A stretch of 31,042 nucleotides of DNA from assembly GCA_910577035.1 (NCBI GenBank), contig CAJTKW010000048.1:1-31042 (forward strand), read 5' to 3'. Under the pieces are notes generated by a model. It was given only the letters and a program-made list of their open reading frames with translations, was not told the origin of the DNA and ran no database searches. Positions 7,828 through 15,790 of the stretch are shown piece by piece (within the stretch, counting starts at the first letter, position 1; each line of letters starts with the position of its first letter). The DNA comes from an uncultured Acetatifactor sp. Lineage in GTDB: Bacteria > Bacillota > Clostridia > Lachnospirales > Lachnospiraceae. The translations under genes were made by a program, and so were the position numbers.

Positions 7828-8955
7828 GTGGTAGAGCTTGACCAGATGAAAACCGAAATTCTGACTTATGAGACACCTTTAAACGAGGTGCGGGATTCTC
7901 TGGATTTGGATAGTAAAACAAAGAGAATTGAAGAGCTGGAATTGGAAATGGAGGCTCCGGGGTTCTGGGATGATCCTGACAAATCCAATGCCAAAATGAA
8001 GGAGCTGAAGAATCTTAAGGGTACCGTGGAAGAGTGCGGCGGACTGTTTCATCAGTATGAGGATATTCTGACGCTGATTGAAATGGGATATGAGGAGAAT
8101 GACGATTCCATGGCGGCGGAGATCCGTCAGGAGCTGGAGGAATTTAAAATAAAATTTGACGAGCTTCGTGTGGGGACCCTTCTGTCAGGGGAATACGACA
8201 AGGATAACGCGATTCTGAAGCTGAATGCAGGGGCAGGCGGTACTGAGAGCTGTGACTGGTGCAGCATGCTTTACCGTATGTATACCCGGTGGGCGGAACG
8301 CAAGGGCTTTGGTGTGGAAGTACTGGATTTTCTTGACGGGGATGAGGCCGGTATCAAGTCGGTGACATTTCAGATCAACGGTGTCAACGCCTACGGGTAT
8401 TTAAAGTCGGAAAAGGGAGTGCACAGGCTGGTCCGCATATCTCCCTTCAATGCCCAGGGAAAGCGCCAGACATCCTTCGTATCCCTGGACGTGATGCCGG
8501 ACATAGAGGAGGATGTGGATGTGGAGATCGACGAGAAGGACCTGCGTATCGATACCTACCGAAGCAGCGGTGCAGGCGGACAGCACATTAACAAGACGTC
8601 GTCTGCCATCCGCATTACCCATATCCCTACGGGAACAGTGGTGCAGTGCCAGAATGAGCGCAGCCAGTTCCAGAATAAGGATAAGGCCATGCAGATGCTG
8701 CGGGCAAAGCTGTATCTGTTAAAGCAGGAAGCCAATGTGGAAAAGCTTTCCGATATTCGCGGCGAAGTGAAGGATATTGCCTGGGGCAACCAGATTCGTT
8801 CTTACGTGCTGCAGCCTTATAAGCTGGTGAAGGACCTGCGGACGGATGTGGAGACGGGAAATGCCGACGCCGTGCTGGACGGAGCGCTGGATCCCTTTAT
8901 CAACGGATACTTAAAGTGGATCAACACGAAGGAGTCTGCGTCCTTTTCGGGTTAA
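7828..8955 (+). CDS. prfB: Peptide chain release factor 2
   Basis: RF2 recognises UGA and UAA stop codons in the ribosomal A site and triggers peptide release. The 375-residue product has the RF2 anticodon-like SPF motif in VRISPFNAQGKR, and the universal GGQ (residues 250-252, in RSSGAGGQHINKTSSA) that reaches the peptidyl transferase centre. The gene is one continuous frame. At the place where many bacteria have the CTT TGA C programmed +1 frameshift (the region before DLDSKTKRIEEL) the sequence simply reads GAT TCT CTG GAT, so that autoregulation is absent. GTG at 7828 (MVELDQ) is preferred because AGGTGG ends 5 nt upstream; GTG at 7819 is an alternative three codons longer. The 3' end overlaps the convergent DUF975 gene by 35 bp. 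Confidence 0.95.
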   Translation: MVELDQMKTEILTYETPLNEVRDSLDLDSKTKRIEELELEMEAPGFWDDPDKSNAKMKELKNLKGTVEECGGLFHQYEDILTLIEMGYEENDDSMAAEIRQELEEFKIKFDELRVGTLLSGEYDKDNAILKLNAGAGGTESCDWCSMLYRMYTRWAERKGFGVEVLDFLDGDEAGIKSVTFQINGVNAYGYLKSEKGVHRLVRISPFNAQGKRQTSFVSLDVMPDIEEDVDVEIDEKDLRIDTYRSSGAGGQHINKTSSAIRITHIPTGTVVQCQNERSQFQNKDKAMQMLRAKLYLLKQEANVEKLSDIRGEVKDIAWGNQIRSYVLQPYKLVKDLRTDVETGNADAVLDGALDPFINGYLKWINTKESASFSG

Positions 8956-9691
8956 TCAGATCCAGATAAAACATGGCATAGGTCATGTGCATATAGGGCT
9001 CCAGCCAAAGCTCGCCCACGCCGAAAGTCAGAAGGCAAAGCAGCCGGAGCGGGAGGAAGCTGAGCTGCAGAAGGAAAAGGCGGCTGCGGCTGCCTTTCAT
9101 CAGCCGGAAACTGTCGCTGACAATTCCGGCGGTCTTTCTGTCCGGGAAGTCCAGCAGAAGAAAGTATGTTACATCCAGAGCCAGGGCTATGGGGATGTAA
9201 ATGCAGCAGCCGGCCAGGCAGGCAAGCAGGGCCGGCCAGAGGGAAGAAATATCCTGAGCGCCGGAAATGGCGGCTTTAAAATAGTCAAAGGGCAGGCGGC
9301 AGACATAGCCAAGGGCCAGACGGATGGCGGTGAGGAGCAGGGTCTTAAGCAGGTTCTGCCGCTGGAAGCCATAGAACACATCCGTATAATAAGCGGGTTG
9401 TCCGCAGGCCAGCTTCAGACAGAGGCAGGCAGTGCCGAAGCCAAGAAAGCCTGACAGGATATGGGCAATGACACAGCCGAACTGAAAGATACGGAGAGCG
9501 GCCATGCTATATGCACCGCCGGTATAAAGGGATGCCAGAAAGGACAAAAAGAGAGCAAAGCCGAACAGAAAAAGGACAAGGAAAATGATGAGCGAAAAGA
9601 GGAAGCCTCCCAGGATCAGGGTGCCGTAGTTTCCGCTTAGAGTGTCTTTTGCCTTGTCCTTTAATTCATATCGTTTTGCAAATTGAACCAT
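8921..9691 (-). CDS. DUF975-family integral membrane protein
   Basis: This 256-residue polytopic membrane protein has about five to six hydrophobic segments. It shows features I associate with the DUF975/YciC-like group: a basic start with 'ELKDKAKDTLSGNYGTLI', a mid-protein YYTDVFYGFQRQNLLKTLLL region, and a C-terminal 'DSFRLMKGSRSRLFLLQLSF' segment before the last helix. The biochemical role is unknown; members are often linked to stress or envelope loci. It is the last cistron of a three-gene minus-strand operon, starting 9 nt after the SprA-like gene, with AGGA 7 nt before the ATG. Its last 35 bases are antisense to the end of prfB. Confidence 0.7.
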   Translation of the reverse strand: MVQFAKRYELKDKAKDTLSGNYGTLILGGFLFSLIIFLVLFLFGFALFLSFLASLYTGGAYSMAALRIFQFGCVIAHILSGFLGFGTACLCLKLACGQPAYYTDVFYGFQRQNLLKTLLLTAIRLALGYVCRLPFDYFKAAISGAQDISSLWPALLACLAGCCIYIPIALALDVTYFLLLDFPDRKTAGIVSDSFRLMKGSRSRLFLLQLSFLPLRLLCLLTFGVGELWLEPYMHMTYAMFYLDLINPKRTQTPSC

Positions 9692-9700
9692 TCTGATTTC

Positions 9701-10267
9701 CTATACTGCGTAATCAGCATTCATTCCGCTGTATTTTGCCTGATCTGCAGTTTTTAAGCCCTTCTGATAAGGATTATCCTCGTTATAATACTTAATCTGG
9801 GTATTTGTAGTACCACCGGATACATAAGTTCTGCCGCATTCCGGACAGACCGCGGTGTGGATGGATACGGAGGCGGATATTACCTTACCGTTTCCCTCTG
9901 CCGCTTTCTTAAAGGCATTGGAGACGTGCTCCTGTTCGTGGGCCCTCACCCGTGCCCCGGCGCTTTCCGGTGAAATATGGGCAGCGCTCTTAAAGGAAAC
10001 CATCTCATCGGAACCGTCCTGATATTTCCGGTTTTTGCAGGTCTGGCATTCCTCATTGGGATTGTTTTCCCCAATGGGATCCTTTTCCCCAATGGGATCC
10101 TTCTTCCCAATGGGATCCTTTTCCGCCGGGTCCTTTATTCCCATAAGTTCTTTTCGTTTCTGTTCCTGTTCTTCTTCCCGGGCTTTCTCCGGAGCAGTCG
10201 CAAATCCGTTCTGCATTCCGCCTGTTCGCCCCGTGTAAATGTCGCCGGTGCCGATTGAAAGATTCAT
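9701..10267 (-). CDS. SprA-related putative metalloprotease-like protein (HExxH)
   Basis: This is a 188-residue protein. Residues 106-118 read ARVRAHEQEHVSN, with the HExxH zinc-protease motif at 110-114, which is characteristic of the SprA-related family. Cys pairs CQTC (74-77) and CPEC (141-144) could bind a second zinc. Residues 45-68 are tandem copies of a KDPIGE hexapeptide encoded by an 18-bp DNA repeat. There is no signal peptide or membrane segment. Whether it is an active protease is not known. The start is ATG 10267, with AGGAGG 7 nt upstream; six codons further upstream are open but have no ribosome site. It is the middle cistron of a three-gene operon between two membrane proteins, which suggests an envelope-related job. 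Confidence 0.65.
   Translation of the reverse strand: MNLSIGTGDIYTGRTGGMQNGFATAPEKAREEEQEQKRKELMGIKDPAEKDPIGKKDPIGEKDPIGENNPNEECQTCKNRKYQDGSDEMVSFKSAAHISPESAGARVRAHEQEHVSNAFKKAAEGNGKVISASVSIHTAVCPECGRTYVSGGTTNTQIKYYNEDNPYQKGLKTADQAKYSGMNADYAV
10043..10132 (-). repeat. In-frame 18-bp tandem repeat inside the SprA-like gene
   Basis: On the plus strand the unit is ATCCTTTTCCCCAATGGG. Near-identical copies lie at 10061-10078, 10079-10096 and 10097-10114, with degenerate ones on each side. Each copy encodes one KDPIGE-like hexapeptide, so copy-number changes keep the frame and would alter only linker length. Confidence 0.75.
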
Positions 10268-10291
10268 AAAGCTACCTCCTGACAATCTTGC

Positions 10292-10750
10292 TTATCGATA
10301 TAATTGTTCATAGATCAGCTGCATCTGCTGTATAAATACCGGATCATGCAGGCTTCGGAAGACCTGATATACCAGGTTCACGGTTCCGTAGATACATCCG
10401 AAAATACTCAGACATAAGCCTGTGCTGCCGTTGCTGTTCCCGGGCCTTTTCTTTCTGCGGCACAGTACGGCAAAGAGGATGCCCATGGCACCCAGCGGCA
10501 GAGAAAGGGAACAGCAGCCCAGAGTAATGGACAGGATGCCGCACACAATGGAAGCGATGGAAAAGCCCTGGTCATAAGGGGGATGGGTGGGCTGATTGTA
10601 ATAGCTGCTGTGGGAGGCATTGCTGTCCCATTTGTCCCAGTTCTTCTTTTCCTGTTCTTTTTCCCACTTTTCCCAGTTCTCACGGGCGTTTTCCCAATCG
10701 TTCCGGCTGTCGCCGTTCTGTTGTTCCTGCCCGTTCCGGTCAAAGCCCAT
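10292..10750 (-). CDS. Small membrane protein, DUF4190-like, with Trp-rich N-terminus
   Basis: This is a 152-residue protein. The first 60 residues are hydrophilic and Asn/Glu/Lys/Trp-rich, with NWEKW and NWDKW repeats. Two hydrophobic helices follow: SIASIVCGILSITLGCCSL at about 64-82, continuing through LGAMGILFAVLCR, then a basic RRKKRPGNSNG loop, and LCLSIFGCIYGTVNLVYQVF. This two-helix hairpin with a basic loop is typical of DUF4190-like proteins, which have no defined function. ATG at 10750 is preceded by GAGGGGAG 8 nt upstream. It is the first cistron of the minus-strand operon and has a near-consensus promoter. Confidence 0.6.
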   Translation of the reverse strand: MGFDRNGQEQQNGDSRNDWENARENWEKWEKEQEKKNWDKWDSNASHSSYYNQPTHPPYDQGFSIASIVCGILSITLGCCSLSLPLGAMGILFAVLCRRKKRPGNSNGSTGLCLSIFGCIYGTVNLVYQVFRSLHDPVFIQQMQLIYEQLYR

Positions 10751-10802
10751 AGATCAGTCTCCCCTCGCTGCGCGCTGCTTGTTTTTTCCCTGCATTTACT
10801 AT

Positions 10803-10832
10803 ATTATACTACAGGACAGGAAGGGCAGTCAA
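10803..10832 (-). promoter_or_regulatory. Sigma-A promoter of the 10.75-8.9 kb operon
   Basis: On the minus strand TTGACT (10832-10827) and a perfect TATAAT (10808-10803) are 18 bp apart. The site lies 53 bp upstream of the first start codon. Confidence 0.75.
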
Positions 10833-10921
10833 GTAAGGCGGGGCACATTCGGCATTGCCGGATACTGTTATATTGGAAGCTTCAGGGAGTGGAAAAGTAA
10901 GCGGATGTAAGAACTCCAGAC

Positions 10922-10950
10922 TTGTTTTATGCCGGAATTCTTGATACAAT
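10922..10950 (+). promoter_or_regulatory. Sigma-A promoter of the hybrid kinase
   Basis: TTGTTT (10922-10927) and TACAAT (10945-10950) are separated by 17 bp. The start codon is at 11007, giving a leader of roughly 50 nt. Confidence 0.65.
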
Positions 10951-11006
10951 AATATGGGTCGGCAAATACATATAAGCAGTCAGAACAGGGGGGAAAGAGA
11001 GCAGTA

Positions 11007-13010
11007 ATGAGCGATTCTCAGAAATACTACGAGGAATTACATTTTAGCAGTGGTGACGGAAGACAGCTTCTGCCTCAGAACCAGGATGCTATTATCGAGC
11101 TTTTGGATAAAAACGGAGCCGTGGGAATCGTCGGTGTGTATGATGAACCGGGATACCCCATCTATTTTATCTCGGGTTTTGCACTGACGGCTATCGGTTA
11201 CGATTATCAGGAAATGATGGACAGATCTGAGGGGAAATTTATCAACCTGATCTTTGATAAGGACAAGGCGGATTTTACCGAGAGCATGGAAAACCGGGAT
11301 CTGGTCAGCCATGAGTTCAGGATGGTTAATAAGGACGGTAAAAATGTATGGGTTAATTCCTATAGGAAAGCATCCGTATCAATGGACGGCCGCCGCATCA
11401 TCATCGCATCCGTCAGGGTGGTGGAAGACGCAAGGCGGCGTGAGAGTGAGCTTTTAAACGCTCTCACCAGAGGATATAACCGCATTATTTATGTAGATAT
11501 GAACCAGGGACGTTACCGGGTCATAAAAAGTGAACGGAATGATGTGGATGAACAGGTCTGCGGCACCATTGAGGAGCTGGATGAGCTGCTGCAGCAGTAC
11601 GGGGAGGAGTATATCAATCCGTATGACCATTCTTTTGCGGAAATACTGAACAAGCTGAATTTCTTTGCCAATCCCGGCGAAAGGGGCGGAAATTACCAGG
11701 CTACCTACCGGGCAAAGGTGGAAGGGCAGTACCAGTGGGTTCAATTTCAGGCATTTTACGGCGGTGCCATGAAGCTGGAAACAGGTCATATTATTCTGGC
11801 GTTCCGCATTGTGGATGAGGAGAAAAAAAAGGAGCTTGAGACCAACCAGCTGCTGTCCGACTCGCTGGCCAGAGCAGAGGAGGCCGGGCGGGCAAAGAGG
11901 CTGTTTTTGTCCCGCATGTCCCATGATCTGCGGACCCCCATCAATGGGATTGTGGGTATGCTGGAAATAGCAAAAAAGAGTAAAAACAATCCGAAACAAA
12001 TCGATGAATGTCTGAAAAAGATTTCCATATCCTGTGATAACCTCATGAGTCTCGTGCAGGACGTTCTTGATATGAACAACCTGGAAAACGGTAAGATAGA
12101 GCTGATGGATGAGACCATCAACCTGCCGTCGTTTCTTACGGAGGAGCTGGTCAATATTGCGGACAGGGCCGAAAAGGAAGGGCTTACCTACGCATTTATT
12201 CCGGGAGATTTTCCACATCCGAATATCATAGGAAGCCCCAAACATATCCTGCAGATTTTCGATCATATATTAGATAATGCCATCAAATATAATAAGCCTA
12301 ATGGTTCCATTATCCTGAGCGGCCGGGAAATATCCGGCAGTGAGCAGATGGCTACTTATGAATTCGTGGTGGAGGACACCGGAATCGGTATGGCACCTGA
12401 TTTTGCCCGGAACATATTTGAACCGTTTGAGCAGGAACACAATGAGGCGAGGACGGAGTATATGGGAACAGGCCTTGGCATGTCCATTGTCAAGCGGCTT
12501 GTGGATCAGATGAATGGCGTGATTACGGTAGAAAGCGAGCCGGGAGAGGGGACGAAGGTTACCTTCACCATTCCCTTCAAGGTGTGCGGGGATAAGGTAG
12601 ACACCGAGTTCGGAAATGTGGATTTGAGCGGACTGCATGTATTGCTTGTGGAGGATAACGAACTGAATATGGAGATTGCCAGGTTCCTGCTGGAGGGCGA
12701 AGGCATAGTAGTGCTTTGCGCTGCTAACGGGCAGGAAGCCATTCATGTTTTCCGGCAGACGGAATGCAATGCCATAGATGTGATCCTGATGGACATTATG
12801 ATGCCTGTAATGGATGGGCTGGAGGCAGTGAGGCGAATTCGCCGGCTGGATCGTCCCGATGCGGAGACAGTGCCTATCATCGCATTAAGCGCTAACGTTA
12901 TGGATTCGGATGTCAAGGAAACAAAAATGGCAGGAATGGACGGACACTTGTCGAAGCCGATCAATGCCAGCCTGCTGCTGGGGGCAATTGCCAGATGTGT
13001 ACATAAGTAA
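11007..13010 (+). CDS. Hybrid sensor histidine kinase/response regulator with PAS domains
   Basis: This 667-residue cytoplasmic kinase has no membrane segment. A PAS_3-like domain occupies about residues 30-148 (GYPIYFISGFALTAIGYD, MVNKDGKNVWVN). A second PAS-like region spans about 155-275. The HisKA domain has SRMSHDLRTPINGI with the phospho-acceptor His306. The HATPase domain follows with N box NAIKYN, G1 VVEDTGIGMA and G2 GTGLGMSIVKRLV. A C-terminal receiver (about 540-665) carries acidic LLVEDNE, the acceptor Asp596 in ILMDIMMPVMDG, and Lys in the LSKPIN loop. No separate regulator or Hpt gene is adjacent. It is monocistronic, with its own promoter and a strong hairpin after the stop. 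Confidence 0.93.
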   Translation: MSDSQKYYEELHFSSGDGRQLLPQNQDAIIELLDKNGAVGIVGVYDEPGYPIYFISGFALTAIGYDYQEMMDRSEGKFINLIFDKDKADFTESMENRDLVSHEFRMVNKDGKNVWVNSYRKASVSMDGRRIIIASVRVVEDARRRESELLNALTRGYNRIIYVDMNQGRYRVIKSERNDVDEQVCGTIEELDELLQQYGEEYINPYDHSFAEILNKLNFFANPGERGGNYQATYRAKVEGQYQWVQFQAFYGGAMKLETGHIILAFRIVDEEKKKELETNQLLSDSLARAEEAGRAKRLFLSRMSHDLRTPINGIVGMLEIAKKSKNNPKQIDECLKKISISCDNLMSLVQDVLDMNNLENGKIELMDETINLPSFLTEELVNIADRAEKEGLTYAFIPGDFPHPNIIGSPKHILQIFDHILDNAIKYNKPNGSIILSGREISGSEQMATYEFVVEDTGIGMAPDFARNIFEPFEQEHNEARTEYMGTGLGMSIVKRLVDQMNGVITVESEPGEGTKVTFTIPFKVCGDKVDTEFGNVDLSGLHVLLVEDNELNMEIARFLLEGEGIVVLCAANGQEAIHVFRQTECNAIDVILMDIMMPVMDGLEAVRRIRRLDRPDAETVPIIALSANVMDSDVKETKMAGMDGHLSKPINASLLLGAIARCVHK

Positions 13011-13014
13011 AACC

Positions 13015-13040
13015 GCAGTTCAGCCTTATGGCTGAACTGC
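13015..13040 (+). terminator. Strong hairpin after the hybrid kinase (no T-tract)
   Basis: GCAGTTCAGCC (13015-13025) and GGCTGAACTGC (13030-13040) form a perfect 11-bp stem with a TTAT loop, 4 nt after the stop codon. The following bases (CGCCGATATATA) have no T-run, so it may protect the 3' end or act as an atypical terminator. Confidence 0.55.
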
Positions 13041-13099
13041 CGCCGATATATACCAGTCCGTACAGGACAGGAAAGAGGCCGGCTATAGCACATGACTGC

Positions 13100-13294
13100 G
13101 AAGCCAAATGCTACGAAATGTACAAATGATACGAAGCATCCAAATGGCGCGAAGTATCTGTAGGATACACAGTATCTATGGGATATGAAGCATCTATAGG
13201 ATACACAGCATCTATAGGATACGCAGTATCTATAGGATACACAGTATCTATAGGACACATAGCATCTATATGCTACATGGCAGCTATGGGATGC
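13100..13294 (+). repeat. 18-bp tandem repeat array upstream of tex
   Basis: About eleven head-to-tail units fill most of the space between the kinase and tex. Unit starts are 13100 (a 15-nt unit), 13115, 13133, 13151, 13169, 13187, 13205, 13223, 13241, 13259 and 13277. The consensus is ACAGTATCTATAGGATAC. The middle units (13151-13258) are nearly identical and the flanking ones decay outward. Most units contain the dyad GTATC-TATAG-GATAC. The array is open in the tex frame from 13178 and would add hexapeptides of SIGYTA type, but the good ribosome site just before 13319 argues that it is non-coding leader. Confidence 0.85.
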
Positions 13295-13318
13295 GCAGGA
13301 TATATTAAGGGAGGAATT

Positions 13319-15757
13319 ATGGACATTATACAGAAAATCAAAGAAGAGCTGAAGGTGGAGAAATGGCAGGTGGAGGCGGCAGTCAAACTGATTGACGAGG
13401 GCAATACCATCCCCTTCATTTCCCGGTACAGAAAGGAGGTTACCGGCTCGCTCAATGATGAGCAGCTGCGTGACCTCCATGAGCGTCTTGTGTATCTGCG
13501 CAGTCTCGAGGAAAAGAAGGAGCAGGTACTGGGCAGCATTGAAGAGCAGGGAAAGCTGACGGAGGAGCTGAAGGCCAGGATATTGGCCGCCGAGACGCTG
13601 GTGGTGGTGGACGATCTGTACCGCCCCTATCGTCCCAAAAGGAAGACCAGAGCCAGTGTGGCCAGGGAGAAGGGGCTGGACGGGCTGGCGGAATACATTC
13701 TGGCGCAGTCGGCCGCGGCGCCTCTGACAGAGGAAGCGGCAAAGTATGTTACGGCGGAGGATGTGGAGGATGAGAAAAAGGTAAAAACGCCGGAGGAGGC
13801 TTTGCAGGGGGCAAAGGACATTATAGCGGAAAGCGTTTCCGACAATGCGGACTACAGAAGCTATATCAGAGAGCTTACAATGGACGAGGGGATTATCACC
13901 AGTACGGCCAGGGATGAGAAGGCGCAGAGCGTGTACGAGACCTATTACAATTTTGAAGAGCCGGTGAAGAAGATAGCCGGCCACAGGGTTCTTGCCTTGA
14001 ATCGCGGGGAAGCGGAAAAGATACTGACGGTAAAGGTGAATGCTCCCGTAGAGCGTATTTTGCGGTACCTGGAAAAGAAGAATATAACATCGGATAATCC
14101 GTATACTTCGCCGGTTCTGCAGGAGGTGATGGCAGACAGCTATGAACGTTTGATAGCACCTGCTATTGAAAGAGAAATCCGCAATGCGCTGACGGAAAAG
14201 GCTGAGGATGGCGCAATTAGCGTATTTGGCAAAAATTTGGAGCAGCTCCTGCTGCAGCCCCCCATTGCCGGGAAGGTGGTCCTGGGCTGGGATCCTGCCT
14301 TTCGTACTGGCTGTAAGCTTGCGGTGGTGGATCCCACCGGGAAGGTTCTGGATACAAAGGTCATTTACCCCACGGCGCCCCAGAATAAGGTGGAAGAAGC
14401 CAAGACGGAACTGAAAAAGCTGATTAAGAAGTATCATGTGGATCTGATCTCCGTGGGCAACGGTACGGCCTCCAGAGAGTCGGAGCAGGTCATCGTGGAT
14501 TTGCTGAAGGAGCTGGACAGACCGGTGCAGTATGTGATTGTCAACGAGGCAGGGGCCAGTGTCTATTCCGCCAGCAAGCTTGCCACAGAGGAATTTCCCA
14601 ATTTTGACGTGGGACAGCGGAGTGCGGCATCTATTGCCAGAAGGCTTCAGGATCCATTGGCTGAACTGGTCAAAATCGATCCCCAGTCCATCGGCGTCGG
14701 TCAATATCAGCATGATATGAATCAGAAGAAGCTGGGTGAAGCACTGAACGGCGTGGTGGAGGACAGTGTAAACAAGGTGGGTGTGGATCTGAATACAGCT
14801 TCCGTTTCCCTGCTGGAATACATATCCGGCATTAATAAGACGATTGCGAAGAATATTGTGGATTACCGGGAGAATAACGGCCGGTTTACAAATCGTAAGC
14901 AGCTCTTAAAGGTTGCCAAGCTGGGGCCCAAAGCATTTGAGCAGTGTGCAGGCTTTATGAGGATTCTGGACGGTGATAACCCTCTGGATGCCACCAGCGT
15001 GCATCCGGAATCTTATGACGCTGCCATGAAGCTTCTGGAGAAGCTGGGCCTGACCATGGAGGATGTACGTGCGATGCAGAAGAAAGCGGCAAAGTCAGCA
15101 CCTGGAGCGGGTTCCGCGAAAAAGACATCTATGTCAGAAGGCAATCTGACAGATAAAACGGCAGGTGTGTCAGGTACGGTAAGGGCGGCTCAGAAGAAAG
15201 GCATACAGGTGCGAAATACCAGCACTGCCATGGGCAGAGCCCTTGCCGTAGCCATGGCATCCGCCGGAAGCCCGGCTTCTGAAAGTGCAAATGATGTACC
15301 TGAGAGAGACGGCCTGGGCGGAGCAGAGGCGCGTACCGGCGGGGGGGTATCGAGCCTGGAAAAACGCATTCGGGACAAGAAAGGTCTGGCGGAGGAGCTT
15401 GGGATCGGAGAGATTACGCTGACGGATATTCTGCGGGAACTGGAGAAGCCTGCCCGTGATCCCAGAGACGATATGCCCAAGCCCATTCTGCGCAGCGACG
15501 TGTTGGAAATGAAGGACTTAAAGCCGGGGATGGTGTTGAAGGGAACCGTGCGTAATGTGATTGATTTCGGCGTATTTGTGGACATCGGCGTTCACCAGGA
15601 CGGGTTGGTGCATATCTCTCAGATTACGGACCGCTATATCAAGCATCCGCTGGAAGCCGTCAGGGTGGGGGATATTGTGGAAGTGCAGGTGCTCTCCGTA
15701 GACACGGCAAAAAAGAGGATTTCCCTGACAATGAAAATCAATCAGGATCAGAAGTAA
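13319..15757 (+). CDS. tex: Tex family RNA-binding transcription accessory protein
   Basis: Tex is a nucleic-acid-binding protein of the Spt6 type, implicated in transcription. The 812-residue product has the N-terminal helical domain (MDIIQKIKEEL; PFISRYRKEVTG), the YqgF/RNase H-like domain from about residue 320 (LGWDPAFRTGCKLAVVD), tandem helix-hairpin-helix motifs at about 487-560 (LLEYISGINKTIAKNIVDYR), and a C-terminal S1 domain from about 732 (GMVLKGTVRNVIDFGVFVDI). It is about 90 residues longer than usual because of a Ser/Ala/Gly-rich low-complexity insertion at about 590-690, before the last linker. ATG 13319 has GGGAGGAATT directly upstream. An upstream in-frame ATG at 13178 lies in the repeat array. 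PAP2 follows 33 nt downstream, probably in the same operon. Confidence 0.93.
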   Translation: MDIIQKIKEELKVEKWQVEAAVKLIDEGNTIPFISRYRKEVTGSLNDEQLRDLHERLVYLRSLEEKKEQVLGSIEEQGKLTEELKARILAAETLVVVDDLYRPYRPKRKTRASVAREKGLDGLAEYILAQSAAAPLTEEAAKYVTAEDVEDEKKVKTPEEALQGAKDIIAESVSDNADYRSYIRELTMDEGIITSTARDEKAQSVYETYYNFEEPVKKIAGHRVLALNRGEAEKILTVKVNAPVERILRYLEKKNITSDNPYTSPVLQEVMADSYERLIAPAIEREIRNALTEKAEDGAISVFGKNLEQLLLQPPIAGKVVLGWDPAFRTGCKLAVVDPTGKVLDTKVIYPTAPQNKVEEAKTELKKLIKKYHVDLISVGNGTASRESEQVIVDLLKELDRPVQYVIVNEAGASVYSASKLATEEFPNFDVGQRSAASIARRLQDPLAELVKIDPQSIGVGQYQHDMNQKKLGEALNGVVEDSVNKVGVDLNTASVSLLEYISGINKTIAKNIVDYRENNGRFTNRKQLLKVAKLGPKAFEQCAGFMRILDGDNPLDATSVHPESYDAAMKLLEKLGLTMEDVRAMQKKAAKSAPGAGSAKKTSMSEGNLTDKTAGVSGTVRAAQKKGIQVRNTSTAMGRALAVAMASAGSPASESANDVPERDGLGGAEARTGGGVSSLEKRIRDKKGLAEELGIGEITLTDILRELEKPARDPRDDMPKPILRSDVLEMKDLKPGMVLKGTVRNVIDFGVFVDIGVHQDGLVHISQITDRYIKHPLEAVRVGDIVEVQVLSVDTAKKRISLTMKINQDQK

Positions 15758-15790
15758 TCAGGCCGGGTTTGCAGGGAGAAGGGGAGTATC

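Noticed and set aside
7813..7960. Programmed frameshift in prfB
   Set aside because: CTTGAC near 7840 resembles the slippery site but lacks the extra T and stop, and lies too early in the gene; the true site region is in frame.
13100..13294. CRISPR array
   Set aside because: Units are contiguous 18-bp repeats with no spacers, and no cas genes are present.
13178..13318. N-terminal extension of Tex through the 18-bp repeats
   Set aside because: The frame is open, but the strong ribosome site directly before ATG 13319 and the family N-terminus MDIIQKI favour the shorter protein. It is kept as a possibility in the findings.
12743..14713. A 656-codon open frame on the minus strand opposite tex and the kinase end
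   Set aside because: It lies antisense to clear tex domains, includes the repeat array and has no ribosome site or family features.
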